From NCBI GenBank assembly GCA_037903475.1, contig JBAJFG010000487.1:1922001-1986000 (forward strand): 64,000 nt of DNA, written 5' to 3'. Position numbers and translations under genes: made by a program. Shown piece after piece: positions 17,683-37,189 of this stretch. Within the stretch, counting starts at the first letter, position 1, and every line of letters begins with the position of its first letter. The stretch is from Ancylostoma caninum (lineage: Eukaryota; Nematoda; Chromadorea; Rhabditida; Ancylostomatidae). The notes beneath the pieces are model-generated. The model searched no databases and was not told where the DNA came from. It was given only the letters and a program-made list of their open reading frames with translations.

Positions 17683-20432
17683 ATATTCGAAGGTATCCCA
17701 AAAACAGCGCTGAATTTGAAAATATTGCCACCGAAGCTTTATTTGAACAGTCACTCCCGTCTTGATCTTCCCATCCAACGATGCATCAAATTACATCTAC
17801 TGAAAATACATCACATCGTCTACCTTGATCCTTTGACCCGATGACGCACCAAATTACAAGCGGCAGACCCAGGAATTACTAGTTTAACATCCCTCTTCAA
17901 CCGACGCCCGTGCATCAGATTGTCAAAGTAACTTGGAGTCTTCATACAGCACAGCACTATGGCAAGGAAAACTCGTCCATGGCAATTCTACCTACTTCCC
18001 GGAAACATACTTTGTAGGACGGCTTTCAGCACAGTACATCGGTAATACATATTCACCACTTTTCTAATGAATAACTACGAGATGGAGCTTTCTGCTGCAA
18101 TTTTGATCTAAATCATAATAGAGTAAAGAACATACTCATTGTCAATACTCCCCACTTCGTTGCTGTCGAGCGGTGACACCAGCTGTCACTGATTTTTCGT
18201 CAGAAATCTTTCTCATCGTGGAAATAACGGATAGCAGCCACCTCGAATCTCTTCGAGGTGTTTGCTTTCTGAAGCGAACTTGTTTTTGCTCATTCTGCTA
18301 TTGTTTACTTTCGGAAGTGTTCGTAAGTCTGGATTTCTAGCCCAATCATTGAATAAGGGAAACTCCACAAGTGAGGAATAATAGTGTGCTGCACTCTTGC
18401 GAATGTTTATTATCTGCGTAGTGACACTCATACTCGTACTACACACTGTTCCATGTCGTCATTCAACTGGGATATATCAACAAATCTTGGGCCTTTTCGC
18501 AAGCCATCTATAACTATGCACATCAAAAGCCACCGAAAATTGTTAACCACCCCCCCCCCCTATGAAGACATCTTCGAGCGCTTGGGAGAGCGCCCTCCAT
18601 TTGCCAGTTGTCCTTTAAAGGCGCTGTTCCATCTCAGAGTCGTTTTCGAGATTTTAGCGTGAAAAGAATCTCCACTAGCTGTTGATCACAATCTTATATG
18701 TGATTCCGTGGAATACTTACCGAAAAAACCAGTTTTCAGGCCCCAATTATGAAGGAGCCTATGGGCGAGGCCAATGCGAAATTAGGGGAGTTTCACCTCA
18801 TGTAGTCCTCTATTCGTCACGCATAGAGCGCAGTTCCTGCTCTGATAGGGAATGGATGAGGAACTGTTACGAGAATTACATATTTTCCTAGAAGGTACGC
18901 CCCGGGAGTGAATTGTACAGGCACTGCCTTGACCCCGCCCCTCGGCTCCGCTCATAGGCTCCTCAAAAATTTGGGCTCGAAAACACTTTTTTTCGGCAAT
19001 TTTGCGCGTACTCACATATATCATTGTGATCAGCAGCTCCTGGAGTTTCTTTTAAGGTAAAAATCTCGCACAATTCTGAGGTGGTATGATGCCTTTAACA
19101 GTGGTTTTATTCAAGATGTCCCAACTAGCTAGATAGATACGATGCTGAGTGATATGCGACCCGTCACAGCAGCCAGGCTGAACCAAATATTACTGATCGA
19201 CTTGTATTTTTCCAAAAAAAAAAAACAGCTTTCAATGCGTTTTCGTAAAATTATTTACACCATTTGAATCAGCGTATCGAGGAGGTACAAATCTGCTCCC
19301 TCGATCATAAAACAGAATTAAAGAGACATTGAGCAACCTTTCGCAAACAGATCTGCGGTGTCAAGCTGCCGCAAGTTGCCTTGAAATTTGATAGGTCAAT
19401 TATCAACGCGGTGGCTACTGCTGCCGACTACAGTCAATCGCTGGAGAATGTGCTATAAGCAAGCAATGAGTTAATACTTGAATTTTCGACCGTGTTTTTC
19501 ACCTCCTAGATTTTCTCACTATCTCTCACTACATCAAACAGAAGCAGAACTTGCCTGAAAGTCTCTTTATTCATTTTCTTCAATAAATCTGATGTATTTA
19601 CGTCTCACGTCAGTGAACACGAATAGCAGTGCTATTCCGCATCAAGTAGCAACAATCTAAAGACGGAAGCAAGGAAAGGCGGGGAGCAGAGATGGAGGCA
19701 TGGACGAGACAGACGGGGGGAAGGACTCCCACTGGAATCACAGGCAAACAAAGAAACTAGCTACGAATCTAAGCTGGCAACTGCCACTGCACAGGTATTA
19801 CTCCAGGAAACAGAAGAATCAAGTCCCATGATGGAATAAACAGAATATGAGCTTTCAAAAATTCAGCAACAGTTCAATCGCGACAGAAATCAAAACAAGA
19901 GGAGGGAAACTGCAACAGAATTATGGTCTCCTACAATAACTAGTAATCTCAAACGTTCTCTAACATGTTAAATGGTTTGTAAGTACGGAAACGTAGCGTG
20001 CCCGTAACTGAAGCTCAAGAAGCTACCAAAAAATAGAATTTCTGAAATCATCTGCACGTTGAACTGTGCTTTTAATACATTTTTTAAACAAGTAAACTAC
20101 CAGTTCGTAATAGCATTTAACTAGACTGCTCTAGCGACATCCAGAGAACACAAAGTGAGTTTAAACAATTCTGCGTTGATGTACACGTCTGACAGCACGT
20201 GAACCCAAGGAAATTCTCCAAATAAAGTTAATCACCGCTATGTACTAAATATATGTTTGGTTTGAAATATGAAGATAAGTCGAGGAACATCAATTGACAA
20301 GCGAAGGGAAAACACGATAGAAGAAGACAGAAGAAGACTCATTTTCTTCCCTCTTCAAGTATATGAATGTGAACGAGTGGATTACGCGGATGATTCTCAT
20401 TACTTCTCCTTGCTGCTGCCGGCGTAGGACGC
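17683..20432. other. Spacer downstream of ymel-1
   Basis: One foldback (18720-18997), otherwise unremarkable AT-rich sequence. It includes the ymel-1 3' UTR on the minus strand; I did not find an obvious poly(A) signal there. Confidence 0.55.
18720..18997. repeat. Foldback (MITE-like)
   Basis: CCGAAAAAACCAGTTTTCAG (18720) pairs with CGAAAACACTTTTTTTCGG (to 18997); arms about 53 bp ending AGGAGCCTATGGGCG. Confidence 0.7.
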
Positions 20433-26096
<5,664 letters not shown>

Positions 26097-28718
26097 TCTG
26101 AAATAAACCTGCTAAATTTTGAGAAAACACTGAGTCGTGACATCATGCGTAGTCATGTACATTTCAAAAAGAGTACTGGAAAGTGAGTTTCTAATGAGGT
26201 TCCAGATGAATAAACAAGATGGACGACAGCTCCGGATTTGCGGTTATTCTAGAGGTTCGCAAAGATTGAAACTGTCAGAATTAGTGACCGATGTGATATG
26301 AAAACGAAAAATAACTAGAACATAGCTACGATCTTCACATGAAACCGTTTGAACCTCTGGTTTTGCCCAAATTCATAACCGAAAATGAGGTTTCCATAAT
26401 GAATACGGTAAGCATTAAGCACTAATTGGCTTGGAGCTCTCCGATTAATCCGCAGAAGAAAACAGCTAATACAAGCAGCGAAAAATACGCGTTTCCAGTG
26501 ATTTACTCTAAATGCATAGGATGTATCACAAAGGATATCTACGAATCTACAGGAAAGTCATGGATATAGAACTCTTTCTGCAACACCAAAGTTGTAAAGG
26601 AAACTCTATATCCTTGATTCAGTTCACCAAATATTCTAAATTTCTTGAAAAAAAAACTCGAGCTGCAAAAAAAAAACTAAGCCAGCAGTACCAGTGTGAT
26701 GGTCAAATGAAAATGAAGTTACTCAAGCAATGGAATTATCGAAAATTCAGATAAGCTACCCACAAACGTGAAAAACAAGATAAAACGTGCGTATCAGACC
26801 AAGCGAATGGACGGAAATCGATAAACATTAGAACTATCAGCTGGGCAGATACTGCGTCACTGTTCGTTCACGAAAACAAGTTAGTTCTGACGTCATAGAG
26901 GCTGAGAGCTCCATAGTTCAACTACTTATGCAAGGCGGTCGAATACCAGGGTTGGGTACGTTGGACCGTTAAGCGTTAGTGAACACATGTGTGGTCAACA
27001 GCAATCACGTGTGAATGTTGCCTCAGTCATTACAGAAAACGACCATTGTGTGAGATAAAACGTTCCAAAAGTCAGCAAACGAAAGCGAACAGGAAACTAA
27101 TTCTAGCATGGAATTGGTCATGCAATTGGCAGGAAATGAATAAGCGGAAAACAGCAGGCATTTTCTCTGAGCCTTGTACACCATCGAACTTCAGCGAACA
27201 ACAGACTTATAAAACTAAATAGTAGGGTGAAAACAAGCAAACATAAGCGCTTATAGCGTCCCATTAAACTACTGGTTCAAAAATAAGCCTGGATACACTG
27301 AGGTTCTATGCAAATGCGTTTTTTGCGAACTCGGGAAGCACCGGTGCAAACGCACAGCTCACGCTGGAAACTTCGCTCTGATAGCAAACCATAGTTTTCT
27401 TGATTAGTTAGTTAGTATCTTTGATAATTAACATCAAACATAATGAAAAACCATCAAGAAAACCATGACATGCTACCACAGCGGCGATTCTCGTGCGTGC
27501 TTCGCGAGCTTGCGAAAAATGCACTTCCATCGACGCTCCCTACATTGAATGAGCTCTTTCCAATTTATATTCGATGGGGCCTCAAGCATTATGCGATGGG
27601 TGGGGCCGTTACCATGGAACTGCCTCATCCCAAATAGCTTCTTCTATCATACTGCTTCTCTGCACCCTAATCCGATTTTGATACCTCTTCCAAGAAAAAA
27701 AAACATTGAAAAAATCCGATGTCGCAGGTTTCAAAATGCCATGACTTCAACGGTGCTCATGAGTACAGGTATGAAAAATTGTTGATATTGGAACACAGGA
27801 GACATTGTCTTCGATTTTCGCGCGTTCCATACTATTTCTTCATCGGTTATGCAGTCTCGCTCCCCTAAAAACCCGTTATAGATCTGAAAAATCCCCAACA
27901 TAAAAACTTCTACTTCTACGTCTGGTGCCTCTAAGGGAAGTATGAACACACCAGTACAGGTGCTAAACTCCGCCAATCACAGAAATCCCAGCAATAACCT
28001 AAATTTATTTCCTGTCCATCCTGACAATGCCATACTGCTGTAGTTGCATAAAATCGATAGTGCCATTGAACATTTTTGAAAGGGCTCAAACCCAAAATCT
28101 TGAACCAAAATACGGATTGGCCGCATCACCACTTCACAAACGATAGCGCTCAGCGGAGAAGATTTTATGTATATATAACATTGTAATTACAACGATGACA
28201 ACATTAGACTTGAACAAATGGGAGTTCCAAGGTTCTTCGTGTAATATCTAGATGTCGATTAAATTCTACATACATATAAATGCGCATTAACCATTCTGAG
28301 GGGGGAAATTTTTCACTGAAAGTTAAAGCGGGAGAAGAAAAGAAAAAAAAATTAAGGAAAAAACATCATATTCCAGGTAATGATCTAAACTATACTAATC
28401 AGGAATCAGATGCGACACCGGTTTACAGCGCTTTTCAACGGATATACAGAATTCACGGAAGTGAGGCCAACTTCAGAGGATCTACATGAACGAAAAATTA
28501 TGACAAATGGCGTAACGTGTGCAAATATGACGGTTCTTCCCTGATATAACTCACAGAAATTACACACTACGCACTGACATGAATTGAACAAATTGGAACG
28601 ATGATTCCACAACGAAGATCAAGCCCGTGAGATCCTAGAAGACTACACATCCTCAACTCTATCCATGCCATCAACAAAGTCATCTCATATGCTTATGTTG
28701 GTGTTCGGACATGGCAAC
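26097..28718. other. Spacer between ymel-1 and the PEHE gene
   Basis: Contains one family B MITE (27293-27546) and the ymel-1 promoter region. The 2.6-kb gap argues against an operon joining the two minus-strand genes. No other exon chain seen. Confidence 0.55.
27293..27546. mobile_element. MITE (family B) between ymel-1 and the PEHE gene
   Basis: Left end ATACACTGAGGTTCTATGCA..., right end ...GCACTTCCATCGACGCTCCC, matching the family B ends, with AT-rich middle sharing AACCATAG and AACATCAAA-type stretches with the 2311 copy. Confidence 0.72.
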
Positions 28719-31700
28719 TCATCGTGGTCGCAGAGGTTCCCGACCAGTGGGAACATGGCCCGAACGATCGTAAAGAGCTCGTTCGGATTCAGTCATTGCG
28801 CACTTCAGTAGTGGCGCTAGATCCGCTCCTTCAACCTCCGAATCGTCGTCTGTGTCCAAAGAAGGCATTTCCCGCCGTTTACCCTGAAAACAAGGGGATA
28901 CAAGGCAATCCTTACCAATATCTTTGAGAGAACATCAAGAGAACATAGCGTCTCCCTTTTCTTCACCTGTTTCCGCTCGAAATTTTGAAATTGGAACAAC
29001 TTGTTCAAAAAAGATTCGCCATCAAAGTGAAGCTTTGGAATTTGTTCGGAAGATTTCGGGCTGCATCAAGGCCAATTTATACTTGCTGCGTGCATTAGTC
29101 GCGCATCAGTCGCACGCATCCATTTGAGAGGGATTTTCCATGAAGACCGATGAACATGGCACGTACATCCTCAATGAAAAGAACGAACGGCCACCGCGAG
29201 GCCGTAAACGCGTGCGTCTGAGCTGCGACTGCGATGCGACTTGCTCCTATTCTTCATCATATAGTCGCACGCGCGTCATTCGCACGCATCCAGTATAAAT
29301 TGCCCTTTAGGGATGAACTTCCTTTAGGTACATTTATAGTGCATTGGAGTCCAATCCGGTGGAATAACTAAAGATATGTATCGATTATCCTTATCCGACG
29401 ATCAATACATATCATTCGTTATCCGACCGGATCGGACTCCGATGCACTATAAATAAAGCTTTTGACAAGCTTATCATGACCTGTTGCTACGAAAATCAGA
29501 GGGCAATCCACTCTCTAATCTCTTTTCATTGTAAGTTGTGAATCTGTGCACTTTTATCATATTTTCTAAATGAGAAATATCAACCGAGCAGATTTCAACA
29601 GAGAAAACAGGAGCAAATTATGGCATTCAATTCGAGATTGAGGTATAACCGCGGAAGAAGTCTAAAAAAATCCACAATTTTTAACAGGGAAAGATTGGAA
29701 TAAACATGACAATGACCGATACTCGTATGACAAGAACGCACTGATTAATACTTCGGAGAAGGGTTTAGAAATGACGGAAAAATCGAAAAATTTACAAATA
29801 GCCTTACCTCGAAATAAAGTCGCTCTTCGTTTGCTAATCGTAAGTGCTTCCTCGCCACCAAGGTTTCTAAGCGTGTACTATCGCAACAGCGGCAGGGCTC
29901 AGGATGGGTGGTAATCTCAGCAAGCTCCTTCGGTGACAACTTCCGCCATCTGGGCACTTCGATGTCCTTAAAATAACATTTTACTTTCACCACAGCGCTC
30001 ACTCTCTTTTGAAAGAAGGGCCGAACGCTACTCACAGAATATTTGGGCATTTCGACTCTGACTTTGAAATACGAATCTATGCTCGAATCCGACTCCGAAT
30101 CTGACTCAACTCCCATAAGCCGTCGTGCTCTCCTACGCTGCTGCAAAGGAAATAAAATACCATGATATTCTGCAGACATGCGGGACAGAGGATCACGCAG
30201 CTCAAATATACCTTCTTCTTGTTTCTTGCACGGCGTATTTCGTGCCTTCTTTTCTCGCTATATCCGCCAGCCGTGTAAGACTATAAAAAATGTGCTTAGC
30301 AAAAAAAAAAACTGAAATTAAATTTATATGCTCAGCAGAATGAAACTATATCTTTATGGAGTGAGCGAACAAGTGAATATGAACCGATGCAGAGTATTAA
30401 AAAGGAAAATATGATCTTTCGTGCAAGTCATTTGTCGAGATTCAACTAAAAAAAAGAAAAAGAAAAACGAGTGAATTGCCCATCAGGCATCGCTGTTTTG
30501 AAGCACAATAATTTTCAGGTCCAAGACTTGTGAGTTTCGAAACTCGAAGAACAGTACCGATATTTCTAAGAAGGTTCCCACCCCCAATGCAATAACATTC
30601 CCTCAGCACAAAGAGCCAGAAGTCTACCCGCCTACCCCTTGGATGAGTGGTATGACTGAAGTGATCGGCTGCTTTGTTTACTACCACTCTCCTTCGTACA
30701 ACTTGGCCATCTTTTTCCAAAGCGCAAAATTGGCCCAAAACCGTGTTTTTTGTTTCATTAGCTAAGACAAAACCACTTAATATACTCGTGTTTTTCATGA
30801 TCAGGAACCTTGGAGCACAGCAAACCTTTGGACGTCGAAATTTACGAGGGTGCTGCCTTCTCTTTTTCGTCAGTTTAACATTAAACACTGTAATTATGAC
30901 CCCTAATCCTCCCACCACAGCCTTTCTGAATGAACCACTCTCGAACTACAGATCTAAACTGTCAATGAGAAGGAGGAATAATGCGCATCCATTAAGTTGA
31001 ACGATATGCGTTGTGCTTTAGTAGAATACGCCCCAAATAAACCTCTATTAGAATGTTTTGAAACAGATTCTGTTATGAAAGAACGAAAACTAATAACAAA
31101 AGATCACCTTATCCTTCCGCTCTTCCTCGCTGTCCTCCATAGATGACGAGTCAGTGGACGAAACAGAACTTCTCGCGCTCAATCGCATCCGCTTGGATTT
31201 CGAGACAGATTGACCTCTCTCAATCTCCTCAGCGTCATCGAACTGCACAGGGGCACATCTTCGCCGCTCTACTACGATCGCTTCCCTATTTAACCAGAAA
31301 GGGACATCAATACGTGATCTAATCGCAAATGCAGGATTCATCGATGCCATTCTCGCGAACGCTTCTGCGTAACGCAGAGGAGCACAAGTAACTGAAAACC
31401 AATGGTGACTGTTGCGATTAGGACGGCAAAACGGATTCTCTGAAAATACCTTGTGCCATGTTCAAGGCGCACAACCCAGTGGATCCGAAGGGATTGGCTT
31501 GATTCAAGCTAGCATCAGTAGACCCCGGTCTAAATCAATTTATCCATAATAGTAGAAGTACAATTTAAAAAAATGGATCCAACCGGAACTGATGGGAGTA
31601 ACGAGTCCTTCGCGTAAGCGTATATCGTACGTCTATCGGTCGGATTCTGGCGCAAGACTGAGGATTCAATTCCGTTGAGCAAGAGGGAACTTGACCATCC

Positions 31701-33636
31701 ACACACAGGAATCCATCCAAGTCTTCCACCTTAAAGAACACACTGAGCTCTTACAGGAGAAAAAGGTTAAGACTGGAGAAATAACTAAAAATACCACACA
31801 CTAACTGCATATCAACTCATGCAGAAAAAAAATCACATGGAACGTCTCATTTCCTACAAAACCACTTACTTGTCGGCTGATATTCTCGACCTGTACCGAA
31901 TTCCCAGCCATTTTATAGCTCATCGTAGCTTTCATTTGCCCGTATTTTAGGGTAACTGTCTCAACTCTAGAACAAAAACAGTAAGCGCTTCTCATATCTA
32001 TGCTCTGCTGAGGAACTCACTTCTCTTTGACTTCGACATCAGAGAGATCCGTACTGTCATCGTACTCCTGGCTCGGCACAATTGGTCTCGGTCGCGGCAG
32101 TTGTGTTTGAGCTGATCGCTTCTTCACGACTTTCGCTTCTTCTTCACCGTACACCCTTGTTACCATATGACGAGGCATCCTCTCTTCAGCGGTCGACTTC
32201 ATCCTTCGGGCGGCCATAGCCAGTTGAGTAGGGGTTTGAGACTCAAACTAAAAGCGCAAATATGACTGTGAAACAGTGGGAAGGATTCACCATTCAGCAG
32301 TTCAAATACACAGAACAACAAACCCCGGAGACAAAAAACGTGAAAGCATTGTGCTCTCTTCCTTTGTTAATCTTATCCACAACAGTCTTCCGCCTAGTTA
32401 CCTCCACCTCTCGCCTGGACGTAGCGCTTGGCAGCAATAAAGGACCCCTGAAAAATCAAGAATACAGGTACATCTAGCCACTAGAAGAACGAATATAAGA
32501 ATTCGAAAGAGTCTGAAAGTGGGTAGACCACTACTGTGCCCATTTCCTAGCTGAATGCAATACAATGAAGCACTTCACTTACGATGATCCAGTAATTCCA
32601 GGTGGGTTTTGTACCGGTTGTTGGGGCTTAGTTACACAGCTTGGAGACTGAACCGGTGGCGGTGAAACTGAAAGATTAGGAAATGGGTACTAAAACCTAA
32701 GAAAAAACTGATTACAGGAGCTCTCCATATGAAACGCTACCAGTTCCACCCGCTGTCTTTTTTTTTGAATACCTTCTGCACAAATAAAACATCCATCAAC
32801 ATCGATTACTGGATTCTACATTTTAATGAACAAGGCAACTTTTACTTGAATCGTAGATTAAGAAGCCAAGTTCCCAAATAATAGTACAATATAGTGAATT
32901 TTATTACACTGAACACAATTTACTGATCGGAGGATTAGCTGCAATAAGTCCAAGTTGTCTCTCAAGGTTGAAATGTTAAGCTTCCTTTGAGCCAGTAGAT
33001 TAGCGGCATAATAGTGCAAGTTGTAAAGATTGTTAATTTCACAAAGTGGCACTTCTTGTTTTATTTTAATAATGTTCGTTTTTAGCACAAAAAAATGCAG
33101 CTAAGAAAAACCTGCCATCGATCAATGGAAGATTTTTTTGAAGGAAACGAAGCTACAAGTAGGGGTGCGCATTTGTGATGAAAGATTTTAAATCAAAGCA
33201 GATTATTACTGATGGGCCAGGATATACGCAGAAATGACACGAAAATGACCGCACTACAATCCATTCCCTTTGCTTCAGACGATTCGTGAAGTACTCCACG
33301 CCTCAAAATAAATGAATAAATTTACACTACACTTTGAACAAAAAAAAATGCAAAGAAACACAAAGAAATTAGAGGGAAAATATCAAGGAAAACAGTCTTA
33401 CTCAATACTAGCGCAAAACGTAAAACTTCTAGCGATATAAACAAGAAAAACGAATGAACTTCGTCTTCACATTTCATGCACGATCAGACACTGATCAAGA
33501 TAGGATGAACTCTCACAGGAAATCATGTTTCCCATAACTTAAAATAGTAAACTGGCATGCAAAAAGAAAAAAGAAACAGTACACTAAAAACTAGTCATTG
33601 AACAAGGAGAGAGAGAAAGAGAGAGAAAGAGAAACA

Positions 33637-33692
<56 letters not shown>

Positions 33693-36600
33693 TCAGCTCA
33701 CACGACTTCCGGACCGATAAATAACATATTTTAATCCTTCAGAATGGTGAAATTACACACAAATTTGAGATAACATGGAAGCACACCTGATGTGCGCCAT
33801 TTTCGAAAATTTGAAGTGAAAGAAAATACAAAACTCACCTAATGTTTTCACGGACCCCAACGAATTATTCGCAGAAAGCCCATCCCGTGAGGTAGCAGGA
33901 GATGCAGAAAAGTGTATCGCATTGCCAGACGATGAAGAAAGGGACTGGTGTGGGGCCTAAAACATCCAAATTTGCAAAAATGTACAGAAATTCGAAGAGA
34001 GCTATAGCCTTTAGGAAAGTCTGCCAAACCAAATAATTTAAAACTCAGGTGTTAACAAAGAAAAAGGCGGATTGAATTTCTGGCCAGGGCACATTTTGTG
34101 CGCCCCGGTTGGCAGTGTAACGTTGCATTTTGATCAGATCAGTAGTGTCAAAACCCCTTAATAGTAGGAAACAACAGCTTTTGACGAATTAGCCAAGTAA
34201 TAACAATAATATTTAGATTAGTTCTGATATTCAAGAAGAAAACGAAACAGTGCTTTCTCTTATAGAGTAATTTTTACCTATTCACAGAGCCTACTCTAAA
34301 ACTGGATGATCTCCCCTAGCAATATTTTTTTGTTTTCTCAGGCAAAAGTGACGGTCACGTCCTAAAATTGAAAAGAACCACTATATCAAGATTTTGCGGA
34401 GACAAGCTGAGAATGCTTCAGAACTCGTCCGACAACGGCTTCTCATGTGATACTGTCCATGCAGACTATCTATTTCTCACTCAGTCATGAAGAATCCACG
34501 CTGCTTTTCACAAAATTCTGCGCGCTCAGAACAAGTTGACTTCAAGCACTTTCCTGACAGCAGTAACAATATAAGCAACAACACCATATTGGAAACAAAA
34601 AAGAAATTTTTGGAAAAACGGCGCATAAGGGAAAACACATTGAGACAAGAAAAACGTATCATACTTTCCGCTAAACGGCCATCATCAGATGTGCGGGGTC
34701 GAACGAAATCGGATGCACTAGCTGCTGACGCCCCGCAGTTGCGACAATGCACTTTCTAGCCAGTGTCATAATTAGAGAAGACCACCCTCTAGACGGATTC
34801 AACGCACCTTTCCAAATCCGTTGACCTGCACATGCAGAGGTCTCTGAAGATCACTGGAACCCTCGAAAACGTCAGTCACAGGCTCCTTAGTCGGCAAACC
34901 ATTAAGTTTAACATCCGATTGCTGTGCAGTCTTATGAACGATTCGTGGCGAACCGATGTTGAATACAGAAGATTCATGCTCTTTTAGAAGCATGGTCGCA
35001 TCCGTGATCTGGAGTTTTTCATGTTCCATCACAGTATTTGCAAAAGCTTCGAGAAAGTCCGGCTTTAATCCCATAAGATAGTGACTTTTTCGCCTCGATG
35101 ATCCATTCACACATTCTAGGCGTACATCACAAAGAGGGCATACCACTCTTCTAGTGGAAGCAAACCTGAAATCCTCTGCACTGATACGGATAACAATATT
35201 TGAAAGGATTCGCACGAGCATGAAAACACGATAAATCACGACTCACAAAGCGGAAACGATGGCGGTGAATTTGAAAAAAAAAGTCCACATACGAATTTGA
35301 TACGGGGCTTTTTTTATTGAGACATGAAAAAGCCAAAAGCTCGGAAAAGGAAGTAATTTGAAGGAACGTTTCCAGATATCGACTAGTTGACAAAATTGAG
35401 CGTATAATAAAGATCGTCTGAGGATTAAATATGAAGATTAGGCGAAGTCATAAAACCTATAAATCCAAGAAAAAGTGGCAGCGAGAGGACTACAACAGAT
35501 CAATGTTCTGGGCTTAATGCAGAAGAACTATCACTGTCGCAGAAAATGAGTGTGAAATTCAAATTCCTACATGTAAAACGTGGAGAATACATTATGAGGA
35601 CTTCCATATTCCTAGCAAATAGCACAGCCGGAACTATGGCTTTATCAATTTTTCTAAAACAAAGTATGCCGGTTCCTTACCGGAATGGATGTTTGAAAGT
35701 TACTTTTGTCTTAGCGAAGCTCTCCGTCGGTGATCTAATTTTACGGAAAGCTTCAGTAAAACGAGAATAATACATTGAAAATGAGGCTCAGAGACAGAAG
35801 CATATTAAATTACGTTAGAGAGTTTTCCATCTGCGCGCTCAGAAAACACGAAAAGAATTAAAAAAGGAATTATTGCATGGAGAGAAAGTCCAAACAATGG
35901 AAGCTTTTTCAGCGTTATTCAAGTAGAATTTGGAAAGAAGAGAATGAAGAGCTACGCCTCAATCCAAATATGCGGAAAGAATATAAGCAGAGAATCCGTG
36001 AAAGTTTATTAACGATACAACTAGGAAATGAGATATGCCTGCAATGCTCTGTGGTGACTTTAACGGCAAGCTTTGGATCCAAAAGTCCATGAAGTTATGA
36101 CAGAACTATAGAATGTGTCTTGTCACAGGATCGGCTTTCTCTAGAAATCATGGCCTAAACTTCACTTAAGAAGATTATTTGAAGGCCTGGTTACGAGAAC
36201 CGCACTAGTTTTCTACCTTGGCCCGTTTGTGTGAGGCTACGGTGAGAATAGTGCGGGACAATGAAACAATATACTAGTATTGACAGGGAAATCAGAGTAT
36301 TAACAGTGGCACTAGCCGCAGCCTAGCAAACGCAAGTAGAGCTGCGGTCCAAGCGGATACGGTGTTCATGTTTATCACCTTCAAGAAGCCCTTAATCGAC
36401 TAGTGAAGAAAATTTTGCGAATTTTTTTCTGAAAAGGGAATGCGGGAAGGTGCATTGAAAATGCGGGAAGGTGCATTACCAGAGTGCCATTTCCTCTCCA
36501 AAACTGACATTTTCTCTCTAATTTTTGTTGTAACCGCACCGCATTCTTACAAAGACGGGCTGATTCAGGAAAGCTGTGCGATTTCAACTACCAGAGCATC

Positions 36601-36879
36601 GAATAACATTCCTAAAAGATGTCTAGGTGAAAAAATTTTAAAGAAAACCTATCCGGTGACAAGGCACCTCTTATAAATCTGTTTTTTACGACTAGAGGCA
36701 TCAGGGAACCATCCCCGTCACTAGGTATGAGCGTGAACACGCTGAGCCTTGGAAGAAATAGCTTCTATTTGGAGTTATCAACTAAATAACGATGACGAAA
36801 CACTGAATTTAGACTGAAAAAAATCCAAAACAGGTGACGTGGCTCGACTCACTGATCCAGGCAGCGCTACTTACGCCAT
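28719..36879 (-). CDS. PEHE-domain (KANSL1/MSL1-like) chromatin protein, probable NSL-type HAT complex subunit
   Basis: Exons read: 36879-36875 (ATG GC only), 35165-34808, 33956-33839, 32667-32583, 32447-32402, 32247-32021, 31966-31870, 31657-31584, 31529-31450, 31391-31108, 30280-30212, 30140-30036, 29966-29808, 28883-28719; total 1872 nt, 623 aa, every phase matching. N-terminus has a CPLCDVRLEC Cys pair. The middle is basic, Ser/Pro-rich with acidic patches (DSESDSSIDS). The C-terminal segment IEVPRWRKLS ... ARKHLRLANEERLYFE (about 517-569) resembles the PEHE domain, which in MSL1 and KANSL1 binds the MOF acetyltransferase. Family assignment rests on this short motif from memory and is moderate; the gene structure itself is strong. 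It starts 310 bp from hat-1 on the opposite strand. Introns carry a long GA microsatellite and an unexplained 158-codon ORF. Confidence 0.72.
29068..29310. mobile_element. MITE (family A), opposite orientation
   Basis: Starts AAGGCCAATTTATACTTGCT and ends AGTATAAATTGCCCTTT. Aligns as the reverse complement of 4634-4875 along its whole length, including the GTACATCCTCAATGAAAAGA block. It lies in the spacer before the PEHE gene's stop-side exon (last intron). Confidence 0.85.
29330..29456. repeat. Palindromic MITE-like element
   Basis: TTTATAGTGCATTGGAGTCC (near 29333) pairs with GGACTCCGATGCACTATAAA (near 29434); arms about 58 bp with almost no loop. Confidence 0.78.
33606..33688. repeat. GA microsatellite
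   Basis: An interrupted GA tract, pure for about 48 bp at 33640-33688. It sits in a PEHE gene intron, so it is a CT tract on the coding strand. Confidence 0.95.
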
Positions 36880-37189
36880 GTTGCGATTCTGGAGAACATG
36901 AGCACATCGTTGACGTCATCGGCGAGGTCCTCCGACGGACAGAAGGCCCGTCGGCTCCCCCTGACGGCGTCGCATTTCGAAGTGGCAGCGCGGAGCGGAC
37001 GCGGCGCGCCGAACACACCGCCAAACCGTGCGGCGGTCCCGGGGCGAATCCCTGCGCTATCGACTTTGCGCGAAATTTGTGCGATTCAAATTGGGTTGCC
37101 GTGAACTTTCGAATTTCCTCGTTTCAGTAGGTTTTAAGTGTTGTGAAGTTGTCGAAGTTGTAAGCTAAGTGCATCTTCGCCCTTTTAAG
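36880..37189. promoter_or_regulatory. Divergent GC-rich promoter between PEHE gene and hat-1
   Basis: The 310 bp separating the two opposed start codons is much richer in G+C and CpG than the surrounding AT-rich DNA (dense around 36920-37060). It contains TGACGTCA, a consensus CRE palindrome, at about 36911. On the hat-1 side CCTCGTTTCAG ends near 37126, a possible spliced-leader acceptor about 60 bp before the ATG. Open frames across this stretch look incidental. Confidence 0.65.

Noticed and set aside
36809..37024. Minus-strand 71-codon ORF in the shared promoter
   Set aside because: Passes through the splice donor of the PEHE gene's first exon in another frame; not supported.
36834..37130. 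98-codon ORF upstream of hat-1
   Set aside because: It is a by-product of GC-rich promoter DNA; it overlaps the first exon of the opposite-strand gene and does not connect to hat-1 exons.
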